From NCBI GenBank assembly GCA_026770615.1, contig MU631309.1, positions 890,213 to 916,933 on the forward strand: 26,721 nt of DNA, written 5' to 3'. Source of the DNA: Pavlovales sp. CCMP2436 (lineage: Eukaryota; Haptophyta; Pavlovophyceae; Pavlovales). This document shows positions 7,766 through 17,149 of the stretch, one piece after another. Each line of letters opens with the position of its first letter. The stretch's first letter is position 1. The notes beneath the pieces were generated by a model. It saw only the letters and a program-made list of their open reading frames with translations. It did no database searches and was not told the origin of the DNA. The translations under genes and the position numbers were made by a program.

Positions 7766-10269
7766 ATGTCAACCATCAATTTAACCGCTACAACATTTTA
7801 CGAAAAGATTAAGTTAACTAAGATTAACTTAACTAAGCTTAATTATATTATTAACACCCTTTCACAATATGACAAGGTTATCAAAGAAGAGAAAATATTC
7901 GTCGTAAACGTAAGGATTATGATGTCGAAGCAATTTTAATACAAATTAAAGAAAATGTTTTCGTCCCTTTAGAATTCCAAGATACTGAATTTGGCTATTT
8001 GCCGCTGAGTTTCAATAAAGGTAAATTTAGTAATGGTATCGGTCGATGCTATTGTGACAAAAGTGTAGGTATTCAACTGTTGACTACGTCAGTCTGATCT
8101 ACTATCTGCGAAGGAATTTGGAAAGACATTGACCAAGTCAATAGTCATCCGACAATTCTCAAAGAGATTTTTACAAAAAATGGTATATCGTCTAAACGTC
8201 TTAACAAATATGTTAATAATCGCGAGGAAGTTCTCGAAATTAGTATAAAGGAAGAAAATGTGACCGTAGTGACGCGAAGGAGAATGTGATCGCTGTCATT
8301 AACGGCAGTGCTTGCAAAGGTGCTTTTTAAAGCGCATTTAGAGATGATGGGAAATATCGGAGTAATTATACAGTTGGATGAATATCGCTCAATTTACGAA
8401 GATGTTAAAACAAATTTCAAGGACAACGTTATCGGGATAATAATCGCAAGAATCTTACAAGTTATTGAGGATGATATGCTGAAGTGCTATGTAAATTATA
8501 GTATGTAAACTATAGTCTCGATAAAGGTCTTATCCCAAAATATAGAGACGGTTATGAAACTTCTCTTATATTCGATGGCTAAAAATTATTGAAAATGATG
8601 AAATTGATGACGAATTTTTAGATAAGTGCCGTCTTAATGCTAAAGAAAAAACTGGCTTTGATGTCCAACTTAAAAATGAACCATTTGAAAATGCGTTAGT
8701 TTCACCAGATGATTATGTTGATAGGGGTGATGATGAGGTAGGTATCATTATTGATAAATATGAGACACATGTTGATGATTATATTGATAAAAATGAATCG
8801 TTTATTAATGCATGTGTTAATGACAAAGGTTCGCATGCGTCTCTATCGGCGTTATGTAAACATATGATTAAGAATACTCTGGTGTATGACGATGAACTTA
8901 ATCTATGGTTTCATTGTTATATTAATAATATCCGGAACAAACGTAAAACCCCGATTGTACTACAGTCATTCATTAAGAAAGTGCTTTATAAAGTGTATTT
9001 CAAAATGGCTGAAAACCTAAAAACAATATTGCTAAATATGACAGACGAGGAAACTATCAAAACGTTTCAAAGTAAAATTAAGAACATTCAAGAAATTGCG
9101 CTTAAATTACACATGAAACCTTTTATAAAAAATATCGTTAAGATCGGAAAGATCGATTTTGTGAAGAACTATTTTTATGAGAAAAACATTGATAGCTTTG
9201 GTCATCTGTTCGCATTTAGTGACATGGTGCTCGATTGTAATACTTAAGTAGTGCGTAAAATTAAGCCGACTGATTATATTGTGAATAATACCCAATACAA
9301 GTATCCAAAAATGATTGATGAAGAAGCGAAAGAACTTATCGATACGTATTATAAGACTATTTACCTAGACTCAGATGTCTGTAAATACATGTGGGATAAT
9401 GATAATTCCTTTTTGAAAGGTGAGAGATTTTTTCAAACGTTTATGATTCATTCAGGTTCTGGTTGTAATTCAAAATCTACTAAATTTGCTGTCATTAAAA
9501 AAGTACTTGGCGATTACTCGATTGAAATGAATCTGGAAACGTTTACTAACGCGCCAAAAGGCGCCAACGCGACAAGTGAATTATGTCTCGCTAAAGGTCG
9601 CCGCATGGTGTTCCTTAAGGAACCCAAAAACGATGCTGATAATAAGCTGTAGGTCAGCCTTATGAAAAATAAGCCAATGGTTTTAAAGCTACCCTAAGGA
9701 CACGTGGGTTATGTGTGGATGCAACTGAGTTTCCAATTTTCTTCCGAGTAGAAGGTGCATGTAATATCAAACCCCCATTGAGTTCTGTCAATGGTGGTGC
9801 TGGTCGACGTGTTCGTGTAGTCGAATGGGTTACTAAATTCGTTGAAGATCCAGATATACTAAACCCACATCAGACTTAGCTCGATAATGAGATGGTTTCG
9901 AAATTATGTACTGATGCTATCCGTGACACGTATATTCTAATGCTTATTAAAAATTTCATAGAGGTAAGTTCGCTTGCCAAATTTGAGATGATCCCTAAGA
10001 AAATCTCTGACGATAGCATTGAATATATCGCTGACTCCAATGAAGTGCCTGCAATTACTATGGATAAGTATGACGTAACTGGTAACACTAAAGACAAAGT
10101 AGCTGTTGGAGCGTTATTCTCAAAATTCACTAAAGCATCTGGCAGTAAAATGGTAGCCGGGACGTTCAAAACAAATATGCTAGGTATCAGTGGAATTACA
10201 CATAAAAAATTTAGTGTCGCGTATTACTGTGGGCTTGTAGAATATGTGTCAGACGATAATGACAAGTAA
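7766..10269 (+). pseudogene. TV-Pol / SF3 helicase fusion (replication protein), broken
   Basis: About 830 codons. The N-terminal half resembles TV-Pol, the family-A-like polymerase of transposons and viruses. Its motif A is DIDQVNSHPTIL (about 8,125-8,160), preceded by GRCYCDKSVGIQLL. The middle has a D5_N-type region (LFAFSDMVLD, then IKPTDYIV...YKYP at 9,250-9,310). The C-terminal half is a D5-like superfamily 3 helicase: Walker A region SGSGCNSKST (9,454-9,483), Walker B region GRRMVFLKEP (9,597-9,626) and motif C with GGAGRRVRVVEW (about 9,793-9,830). The usual Gly before the Walker A lysine is Ser. Breaks include several frameshifts (about 7,900, 8,290, 8,510-8,590, 9,690), TGA near 8,095, TAA 9,245, and TAG 9,650 and 9,877. 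This fusion marks PLVs rather than Polintons, which use PolB. Confidence 0.85.
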
Positions 10270-10274
10270 ACAAA

Positions 10275-10488
10275 CAAAAAATAGGGAGGCAGGGAGGCTG
10301 AGAATCATCCTTCCATAATTCTCTCTTTCTTTTTTCAGGGGAAGATGGTTCTCAGCCTCCCTGCCTTCCTATTTTTTTCACTTAATAGCCCGATCTTACA
10401 TTATCCTATGTTATATATATTATTAAAAAAAAATAATGATTACATACTATAGTATACTATATAGACTTTATAGATATCGGGCTTTTAT
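10275..10488. repeat. Internal copy of the TIR palindrome block
   Basis: Starts 5 bp after the helicase stop. The palindrome itself is 10,275-10,379 (arms GGGAGGCTGAGAATCATCC and GATGGTTCTCAGCCTCCC). It is followed by about 110 bp also shared with both TIRs (AATAGCCCGATC, then a TACATACTATAGTATACTAT region, then TATCGGGCTTTTAT). The block is homologous to 5,155-5,350 of the left TIR and to 24,293-23,680 of the right. It separates two plus-strand genes, so a terminator role is conceivable; equally it may be a mobile inverted-repeat unit. It is more diverged from the TIR copies than they are from each other. Confidence 0.8.
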
Positions 10489-10557
10489 ATGGGGGTCCTG
10501 GGAAAGGAATCGGGCAACAAAATTGATTAATATAATATTTATTTTTAAAACTAAGAA

Positions 10558-11347
10558 CATGGAAGAAGTTAATGAAAAAACATACAACTTTGGCTTGGCA
10601 CATATTCACTTTCGGAAAGCAATTAAGTGATAAACAAATTAGACAAAAAAATGGATTTTCAGCGTTGATGGAGTTAAATGTGAAGCGCTACTTAGATTTA
10701 GAAAAGAAGTAGTATGCTTCATATTGGAAAGCATAAATGTCATCGAACGTAATGGAAGCATTTTTTTATATTCTGAACAATACGAATACAGCGATTAATT
10801 AACAATAAATAAATTATTACTGAAATGGTGTAAAAAGTTCTTCTATACTATTGAGCATTTAAAATTAACATACTATGGTACACAACAACCAATTGAATAT
10901 GACTCCGACAGTTCAATATTAGCCTTCAAACATTTAGAAAACGTCAAATTATCGATTGAAGAGTGTGGCGTTTGTTTTAATATGACTGGCACTGAAACAC
11001 CTTGCTGTTATAAGGACCTATGCTATCGTTGTTGGTTTAGAATTGATGCCAAGGTACAAAATGATGAAAAAATATTTCGTGTCTGTTTTGTCGTGCAAAT
11101 ATTTGCTTTATCTAAAATGATTAAAATTGATATCTCGGTGAAATTAAAACTAATATTTTATATATGGATGTATGAAGGTTATAAAAAGAAATATGATCCC
11201 AACATTGATGATTTACAGATGATGATTAAAGAAACAAAATTAGAAATTGCCCGTTTTAACAGGGTCTTCGATGAAAAGAAATTAACTCTAAAACTAATGC
11301 CAGTTATCAATCGAAAAAAATATGTAACGATTACAAAATTTAAATGA
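10558..11347 (+). pseudogene. RING-finger-like protein, broken
   Basis: About 260 codons. A cysteine cluster reads CGVC (10,967-10,978), then PCCYKDLCYRC (about 10,999-11,031) and, one frame over, CLFC (11,080-11,091). This is the C-x2-C / PCC...C-x2-C / C-x2-C layout of the RING variant common in large DNA viruses and PLVs, suggesting an E3 ubiquitin-ligase-type protein. Upstream is a helical region (about 10,661-10,960) with a TAA at 10,796; downstream is a long charged helix (YKKKYDPNIDD onward) ending in TGA. The N-terminus MEEVNEKTYNF at 10,558 needs a frameshift to join. The zinc ligands are split by a frameshift before CLFC. It follows the internal palindrome block directly. Confidence 0.6.
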
Positions 11348-11603
11348 ACTTTTAAGCTCTACCAAACCTGGACAAAGTTATGATGTCATTTTTAATTTCA
11401 TCGTAAAAGTAATTACACTTCAAAAAATATCAAAGCAAAACGAAGACTATTTACGTATGACTATATAATATTATCTGATCTATATATTTCTCTCATGAAG
11501 TTTGAAAATTAGTATATATGTTAGTAGTTATAACCAATAATATTTACGTATTATTCTTTGTAACTAATAAGTCCATCGCTGAATGTTAGGATTTTATCGT
11601 ACA
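11348..11603. other. Intergenic, convergent ends of RING and capsid genes
   Basis: AT-rich DNA between the plus-strand RING gene and the minus-strand capsid gene. I see no ORF, RNA gene or repeat with support. If the capsid stop TAG at 11,604 is not the true end, part of this stretch could be capsid C-terminus. Confidence 0.5.
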
Positions 11604-12894
11604 CTAGGAAAACATGGGCAACACATTAACGAAAAAGTCCCGTCTACCTCGAGCTGAACTCCCGCCGTCGAAATTTCCAAACCGTCGTAGAACGTAACGT
11701 CGGCGCCGTAGCTCTCGAGCGACACACCGTTAACGAAACTCTCTTGGAGATACTGATTTTCAGTAATAGACGAAGATTGATCACTCGAGTTTAATTTATG
11801 GAAAGCTTACATAAGCTCGTACCGTCCTTTAGCTCGTACGTCGCTCACGATTCCATAATTCTCTCCGCCGACTATTAAACGCCAAGCTGTGATTCCGCCA
11901 ACAAAATAGACCGGCTGCATTGAGACAACCATCGCCTTTAACAAAAGTTGATGTCGCGCCGCTCATGCCAGACAAATTGATCGGAACAAATTCAGTAGCC
12001 GCAGCTGTAAATGATGTAGAATTAATGGGCGGAATTGTATGCACTACCGTGCTGCTCGATAGCCGGGAAAATACGCAAAAGATTTGTTTGACGCTCTTGA
12101 GCCTAGCGGGAATATTGATAATCGCACCAGAGCCAGCTTGAATGATTTGAGGATAATAACGGATATCGGTGCATGGGATAGTGAACTTTGATTTTTAGTT
12201 TTTTATAAATAGCTTCGTCAACGCGTCCGTCTACTTCCAGCATAGAGCACTGATAAATTAGCTTACTCATGTATATTTGAGTTTCTGCGTTAGCTACGCT
12301 CAAAACGCCAGACCCAATACGACCCCACCGTGGGAGCACTGACGTAGTGAAAGCGATTAAAAGATCATCCTTGAATTAACTCATTGGTAAATTCTTCATC
12401 ATACCCTGCGGGGAAAGTATCCCACCACAAATAGGGATAGCCACGTCTAAAAATCCGCCAGCTGCAATAGTCTGACCGCGTCGAGAGAACACACCTGCGC
12501 TAGCATCAGCTTGGAGAGTCACGACTGTGGGTGTGCCACTTAATGTCAAAATGATAGTACCGGTAGCATTCCACGAGGTTGAACGATCATCCGCTGAAAT
12601 AGTATGATCTAAAAGAATCGCCCCATACATACCCATTTCTGGTACACTAAATAATCGAGCACCCCCGAAGAAAACTTCCGTTTTACCGATTATTGACATC
12701 GCAGACGAATCAATAATAAACGGGACGGCAGGTGTATTATTAATTCTGAACTGCAAATAGCTTTGTTCGTTTTGAAAATAGTTACCCTTGGACGATGCGG
12801 GAATGACGAATTATATAACTTGTCCACCGTAAACACTTACGTTACCTGTTCGGGGATACAACGAAAGTTCTTTCTTCTTGGATGGGGCGTCCAT
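11604..12894 (-). pseudogene. Major capsid protein (double jelly roll), broken
   Basis: About 430 codons on the minus strand from MDAPSKKKELSLYP (start 12,894), a normal length for a PLV capsid. The N-terminal strand region VIPASSKGNYFQNEQSYLQF matches the second copy at 1,954-2,268. The middle has EVFFGGARLFSVPEMGMYG, then a beta-rich stretch and SVLPRWGRIGSGVLS. The second half has QAGSGAIINIPARLKSVKQI, then ITAWRLIVGGENYG, SSSITENQYLQESF and ADVTFYDGLE. These features fit the vertical double jelly roll. Breaks: TAA at 12,811-12,813, 12,376-12,378 and 11,807-11,809 (all in frame with good sequence on both sides), and frameshifts near 12,175, 11,900-11,950 and 11,620. The family call rests on pattern and context, not a search. 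Confidence 0.8.
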
Positions 12895-12986
12895 CTCAAT
12901 TGTCTTGCTAAAATCGTTTTCATTTACTTATACCTCTTCAATAATTTCTTAATATCCATAGATGAGAAAAAGATTTTTATAAAAAA

Positions 12987-13439
12987 TTAATCAGCTTTTT
13001 CAATTCCACCGGTATCTATACCTTTTTTACAGAACGAGCTTATTTAGATACTACAGCACCCAATTCTGGTTTAACAACACTACCCATATCCGCTATATAA
13101 GACACACCACTCAAGCCTTTTGACATATTTCTTTTGGCTACCGAACCAAATGAATAAATTGTTCGCTACCGATCCAAATGAATTCTTTTTTGCTACAGAT
13201 CCGAACATTCTTCTCTCTGTTGAGATAACAATATTTGAGCTATCGCTTCATATGCTTCATCTGGAAATTTTGGATATATACGTTCAAAATACGGTAGTTC
13301 TGCGTATCATAAATTATACGAGGGTTACTTTCAAAAAAAACAGATATAATTTATTCATCTATTTTTTAATAACCAAATAATCAGCCAATAATTTACTAAG
13401 ATCTTCATCAATATTTTTCTCTTGGCTTAACATATACAT
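12987..13439 (-). pseudogene. Small protein upstream of capsid gene, FGSV repeats
   Basis: Minus-strand remnant of about 150 codons beginning MYMLSQEKNIDEDLSKLLAD (start 13,439). After several frameshifts and stops it has a helical segment (FPDEAYEAIAQILLSQQ). Then come three FGSV-type repeats (FGSVAKKN, FGSVANN, FGSVAKRN), followed by LSGVSYIADMGSVVKPELG and a basic end. The FGSV motif recurs in the unrelated-looking minus-strand gene at 16,448-16,990 (FGSVSKN, FGSFSNK), hinting at a shared short binding or cleavage motif. It lies 92 bp upstream of the capsid start on the same strand, so co-transcription is plausible. Function unknown. Confidence 0.45.
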
Positions 13440-13442
13440 ATA

Positions 13443-13790
13443 AAGGCAGAAGAAAATAGTTTAGTTTCAGGTGATATTTTAGAAATCCCAGAAGAACTAA
13501 CAAACGATGAACCAATCGAAAAACCTATTAAATTAAACGAGAAAAACACCAGCGCAAATAGCTGTATGGGAGAAGGTAACTATTGATAGAAACATAAGAA
13601 ATAAACAACTGAAAGATGAAGAGAAAGCACGCAACCCACCGAAGTGGAAAAAAGACCAAGACATTTCACACAATTTTTTTTAGAATTAGAATCTATTTCA
13701 TTATCAAAATAATCAGTAAATGAAGAACAACCTATAGAAGTACCACCAGAAGTACCGCCCGAAATAGTAAGACAACCTCGACGGTATTAA
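13443..13790 (+). pseudogene. Acidic, proline-ending small protein, broken
   Basis: Plus-strand pieces that join by frameshift. The first is acidic (ENSLVSGDILEIPEELTNDE). The second is basic and charged (NKQLKDEEKARNPPKWKKDQ). The third reads ELESISLSK, TAA at 13,710-13,712, then EEQPIEVPPEVPPEIVRQPR and TAA. No start codon is clear. It faces away from the minus-strand gene at 12,987-13,439 and lies 67 bp before the ATPase. The PPEVPPE run suggests a disordered linker. I do not recognise a family. Confidence 0.35.
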
Positions 13791-13856
13791 ACACCAACCG
13801 ACAAGATAGCAACAATTTTCGAACATCTATTATAATATCATCCCATTATTAAGAGT

Positions 13857-14580
13857 ATGTCAATCGTAGAGAAAGCAAATGATATCCATTTGGAAATTCC
13901 AAAATTTACGGTGCATAATGTTTTACACACGCAAATACCATCACCTTTGCCAAATTCATCGTTTTCAATGGGAATGTGTGCACCTCCCGATAGCGGTAAG
14001 GACGTTTCTTTTAAAAAGCATGATTACGCTATCAAATCCCAAGATATACAAGAATGTTTTCGACGGAGTTTTTTTTTCAACCGCAAGCATCATTTTCTTC
14101 AATGGAAAATAATCCGTTCGCTAACCACCCAAGAGTGTATCACGAAATGGATTTACAGACTCTCAACGATGTTCAGATGGAAATTGACGAAACTCGCAAA
14201 TCTGGTAAGAATAGTTTAATAATAATAGACGCCTTTATGGCAGAGCTTAACAACGTAGAATTACAGAAAATATTTGTTCGATGGATAGTAAATAGACGAC
14301 ACCAAAAAATAAGTATCATACTCCTGACATAAACCTTCAGAAGCATACCGTTAAATTTTCGTAAAAATATATGTAATCGGATACTTTCAAACCGTCGAAC
14401 AAACGAGAGATAGAATCTATATCTGGGGAGATCGGTATGTCTAAACAGGATTTTGAAAACTATTATATTTATATACTCCCATCCGGTTCAGAACGATATC
14501 AATTCATGTTTATAGATTCAAATACGAACGTCTATAAGAAATTTAGCAAATTGAGTATGATATATAAAACATTCAGAACA
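13857..14580 (+). pseudogene. Genome-packaging ATPase (FtsK-HerA / A32-like), broken
   Basis: About 240 codons. MSIVEKAND starts at 13,857. The Walker A region is MCAPPDSGK (about 13,978-14,004), where a single-base frameshift falls directly after the lysine codon. Walker B is SLIIIDAFMAEL (about 14,214-14,249). Next comes NRRHQKISIILLT, and then a TAA (14,330-14,332) stands where these ATPases have a conserved glutamine in the '(T/S)Q' motif. The frame continues TFRSIPLNFRKNI. The C-terminal GMSKQDFENYYIY and YQFMFIDSNT fit the end of the family. A further frameshift lies near 14,080. The ATPase pumps viral DNA into the capsid and is a PLV core gene. Confidence 0.82.
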
Positions 14581-14649
14581 GTCAGACGCCAGCTTGAATC
14601 CCTATCAGTATATATAAAACAGTCAGACGCCAGCTTGAATCCCTATCAG
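14571..14649 (+). mobile_element. Micro-retroposon insertions 3 and 4, adjacent pair
   Basis: Two copies of the GTCAGACGCCAGCTTGAATC unit, at 14,571-14,608 (with the longer 5' part ATTCAGAACA) and 14,621-14,649. They are separated and flanked by TATATAAAAC (14,561-14,570, 14,611-14,620) and TATATAAAAT (14,650-14,659). The pattern reads as one insertion followed by a second into the duplicated target, or as a tandem duplication. They sit just upstream of the next gene's ATG at 14,658. Confidence 0.7.
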
Positions 14650-14657
14650 TATATAAA

Positions 14658-15493
14658 ATGTTTATATATAACAGATGTACGAAAAATTTGCTGACTGTAG
14701 TGAAAAAGTACTCTTTCAAAACCAAAGATGGCAAACCATATAACGGAAATATAAATTATAAAAAAATTGGAAAAAACGATACGGTTTTTTATACAGGCAA
14801 GACATATACTAACTAAAGTGACTATTTCAAAACCAAAGATGGCAAACCATATAACGGAAATATAAATTATAAATTTGTTGGAAAAAACGATACGGTTTTT
14901 TATACAGGCAAGACATATACTAACTAAAGTGATTTACTCCAAGAATTTCCTAATAGGTACTATGTGACCAAAAATTTCTATGAGACTTCGTTTGTTAAGT
15001 GGATGAAACCGATCCCAGACGAGAAGAATCCCTTTTTATATCCAGTTTATGGAGTTGGTGAATCGATGCGACATGATAATGCATATGCTAGGGATTTCCT
15101 CGGTCAAAATCTTACAAAAATTGACCCAAAAACTAACAAAAGAGTGATATTATCCTCATCAATTAATAATAAACCTGTCGAATCTGTTAGAAGAGCACCA
15201 CCAGCAGCAGCACCAGCAGCACCACCAGCAAAATAGGTGAAGGTGATCCTATTAATCAGCCAATAATGACACCAGAACCATTATTGCCTCAGGATGAAAT
15301 GAAGAGAGGGACATAAAGAGGAAGAGCAGCCAGATTTTATATTAATAATAATGTGGAATTAATTAATAATTTTATCACAATATCAAAACATGGAAATACT
15401 AAAAATGATGTGATTAGATTGACATCAATTCGGTTCCGTGTTTCAAACGCCTCTATTCGTCAAAAAGTGGCTGATGATATTTTAAAGTATTAA
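14658..15493 (+). pseudogene. Virion-type protein with duplicated DGK..Y module, broken
   Basis: From ATG 14,658 the frame has a 37-residue module present twice in tandem (FKTKDGKPYNGNINYK, then NDTVFYTGKTYTN). It resembles the short 'DGxxYxGxYH...MTGxxHT' module that I recall from many marine phage, virophage and PLV proteins. Each copy ends in an in-frame TAA (14,814 and 14,925). Then come NRYYVTKNFYETSFVKW, VGESMRHDNAYARDFLGQNL and an Ala/Pro run (RAPPAAAPAAPPA). A frameshift near 15,230 leads to PINQPIMTPEPLLPQDEMKR, TAA 15,314, and an Ile/Asn/Arg-rich end at 15,493. It lies between ATPase and penton, with 1 bp to the penton ATG. It is probably structural or virion-associated, but this is inferred. 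Confidence 0.5.
14714..14935 (+). repeat. 111-bp tandem duplication inside the coding frame
   Basis: Two copies of 111 bp (37 codons), 14,714-14,824 and 14,825-14,935, nearly identical except for a few bases near the middle (AAAAAAATTGG versus AAATTTGTTGG). The period is a whole number of codons, so the frame is kept. Both copies include the same TAA near their end. Confidence 0.9.
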
Positions 15494-15494
15494 C

Positions 15495-16321
15495 ATGTTT
15501 TCATATTGTATAATTTTTAAACAACCGTATCCGATATTTCTAAATACACAATCAGCCGATAAAACTGATTCCGAAAATTGTCTATTCGAATGTATTTTAG
15601 ACCGTTCAATCTTGTCAAATTACAATTCTGTCGGGGATCTCGAGATACAGGTCCATAGAATATTTGTGTATTAACTTCAGAATACACTTCAATTATCACG
15701 TCAATTTGAAAATACAAGCAACGGTGGTAACGTATTAACTTTTACGTTTAGCCATCAAACCACAATATTTTATACTATCACAATCCCCGAACGATATTAC
15801 AGTAAAATTGACGAAATTATTACTGCTTTCAATTCGGTAACATCAGCCCAACGTCAAACTGGAACCGCTTTATCAATCGATCGACCATTATCTTTATTTA
15901 ACGGATCTTGCACTGATCGAATAATCAGCATATTCTCACCAACAAATAGCACTATAGTTATCGAGAATACAGGTCTCGCATTACGTTTAGGTATCTCAAA
16001 CGAGCATTTCTCTTATCACCGACTGCTACAAATTCAGGTTCTTCCGTACTCATGAAAGGGACATTTGATTTGATATGCACAGAGAACAGCCTAGACATTG
16101 ATATCTCGATGGATAGCACGCCTACAGCATCTAAGCAGATCCTTTGCGGGGTGCCTATAAATTGCGCGTACGGTGACTACATACCGTTTATTGAGCCTTT
16201 CGTTCGACTACCGCTATCGAATAATAGTATTAATAAAATCACTCTGAAACTCGTCAACGAATTGTTTGATCCAATCCAAATGTATAACGTTTTTTCGATT
16301 AAATTGATGTTATACAAGTGA
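15495..16321 (+). pseudogene. Penton (minor capsid) protein, broken
   Basis: About 275 codons from ATG 15,495, 1 bp after the previous stop. The sequence has the layout of Polinton/PLV pentons: an N-terminal strand region rich in Asn/Ser, then TFTFSHQTTIFYTITIPERY followed by SKIDEIITAFNS (the 'IPEGxYxxxxIIxxIN' element), then NGSCTDRIISIFSP and LALRLGISNEHF. The C-terminal part is CAYGDYIPFIEPFVRLPLSN, NNSINKITLKLVNE and IKLMLYK. An in-frame TAA is at 15,672-15,674 and one frameshift near 16,010. It ends in TGA. Single-jelly-roll pentons occupy the capsid five-fold vertices. The C-terminal homologue at 2,831-3,075 confirms that the gene is shared between elements. Confidence 0.75.
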
Positions 16322-16447
16322 TTCTAAATTTTCAATTTGGTGAGGGGAAAACAAACCACTTCCAAGAGTGTTTTCTACTGTTATAACATTTCAGTATTGG
16401 TACTTCGACATAAGACTAATCAAATCGCCTTTTATTTGTATATCAGT

Positions 16448-16990
16448 CTATCGTGTGTTTATCGGTTTGAAAATACTATACGGGCTTGTACCCTTATTGT
16501 AGGTCAAAACCCAAGATTTCGGAGACGCAACGAGCTCCGCGATGGAAAAACCCAAACTATGCCCGACGTGGTCCGCAGTTTGTCCGTATTTCATTTGAAC
16601 ACTTTCAGTAATTCTTAACGCTTCATAATATTTAGGATCAAATTGAGTTTTGTTAAACATTAATAGCACATCGCATATTAAAAAATAGTTAATAATATGA
16701 ATACTACCACGATGTAATATAAGTGGTCTACCATTTTTAACCCATACACGTGTTCTTATATTTGAAAGTTCTGAATCAAAAATATAACCATCTTCTGTCA
16801 TTTCTATTTCAGCTTGTTGATCTGAATTTGATGCTTGTAAAAACATATATGCGTCTTTTTGCAAAGGATTAACCATAACATTGTATAAAACTGGTTGGTT
16901 TGATGATTTATTTGAAAACGATCCGAATCTACCAATATTTTTAGAAACACTTCCAAATGACAATTTCTTTTTTACACGAAATATATACAT
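16448..16990 (-). CDS. Uninterrupted 180-residue protein, unknown function
   Basis: The only mid-sized non-adhesin gene with no internal break: minus strand, ATG at 16,990 to TAG at 16,448. It begins MYIFRVKKKLSFGSVSKNIG with a second FGSFSNKS, then LYNVMVNPLQKDAYMFLQAS, EIEMTEDGYIFDSELSNIRT, VWVKNGRPLILHRGSIHI and a central hydrophobic helix (IINYFLICDVLLMF). The C-terminal part is VQMKYGQTADHVGHSLGF. If the TAG were read through, the same frame runs another 19 codons to TGA. No family is recognised. It faces the penton and is divergent from the fiber gene. The second element lacks it between penton and fiber. The short FGSV motif is shared with the gene at 12,987-13,439. Confidence 0.6.
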   Translation of the reverse strand: MYIFRVKKKLSFGSVSKNIGRFGSFSNKSSNQPVLYNVMVNPLQKDAYMFLQASNSDQQAEIEMTEDGYIFDSELSNIRTRVWVKNGRPLILHRGSIHIINYFLICDVLLMFNKTQFDPKYYEALRITESVQMKYGQTADHVGHSLGFSIAELVASPKSWVLTYNKGTSPYSIFKPINTR

Positions 16991-17029
16991 ATAGAAGACA
17001 TTTTAAAATATATCTATGATATAATGGTA

Positions 17030-17100
17030 ATGGGCGACGCAGCGCTCAGACCAGCACAACATTCAAAACAGTCAGACGCCAGCTTGAATTCCTATCATAA
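17030..17100 (+). mobile_element. Micro-retroposon insertion 5, longer form
   Basis: About 70 bp including GGCGACGCAGCGCTCAGACC, then CAGCACAACATTCAAAACAG and GTCAGACGCCAGCTTGAATT, ending CCTATCATAA. It matches 22,782-22,855 with few differences. Flanks are TATA-rich but I cannot see a clean target duplication here. It lies between the divergent starts of the 180-residue gene and the fiber gene. Confidence 0.65.
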
Positions 17101-17149
17101 ATTTATATAAGCGTGTTCGGAGAGGAGCTTAATCAAAAATTACAAGAAA

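Noticed and set aside
7766..10269. Maverick/Polinton assignment with protein-primed PolB
   Set aside because: No PolB exonuclease or palm motifs and no DDE-type integrase are visible; the replication gene has TV-Pol and SF3 helicase motifs and the integrase is a tyrosine recombinase.
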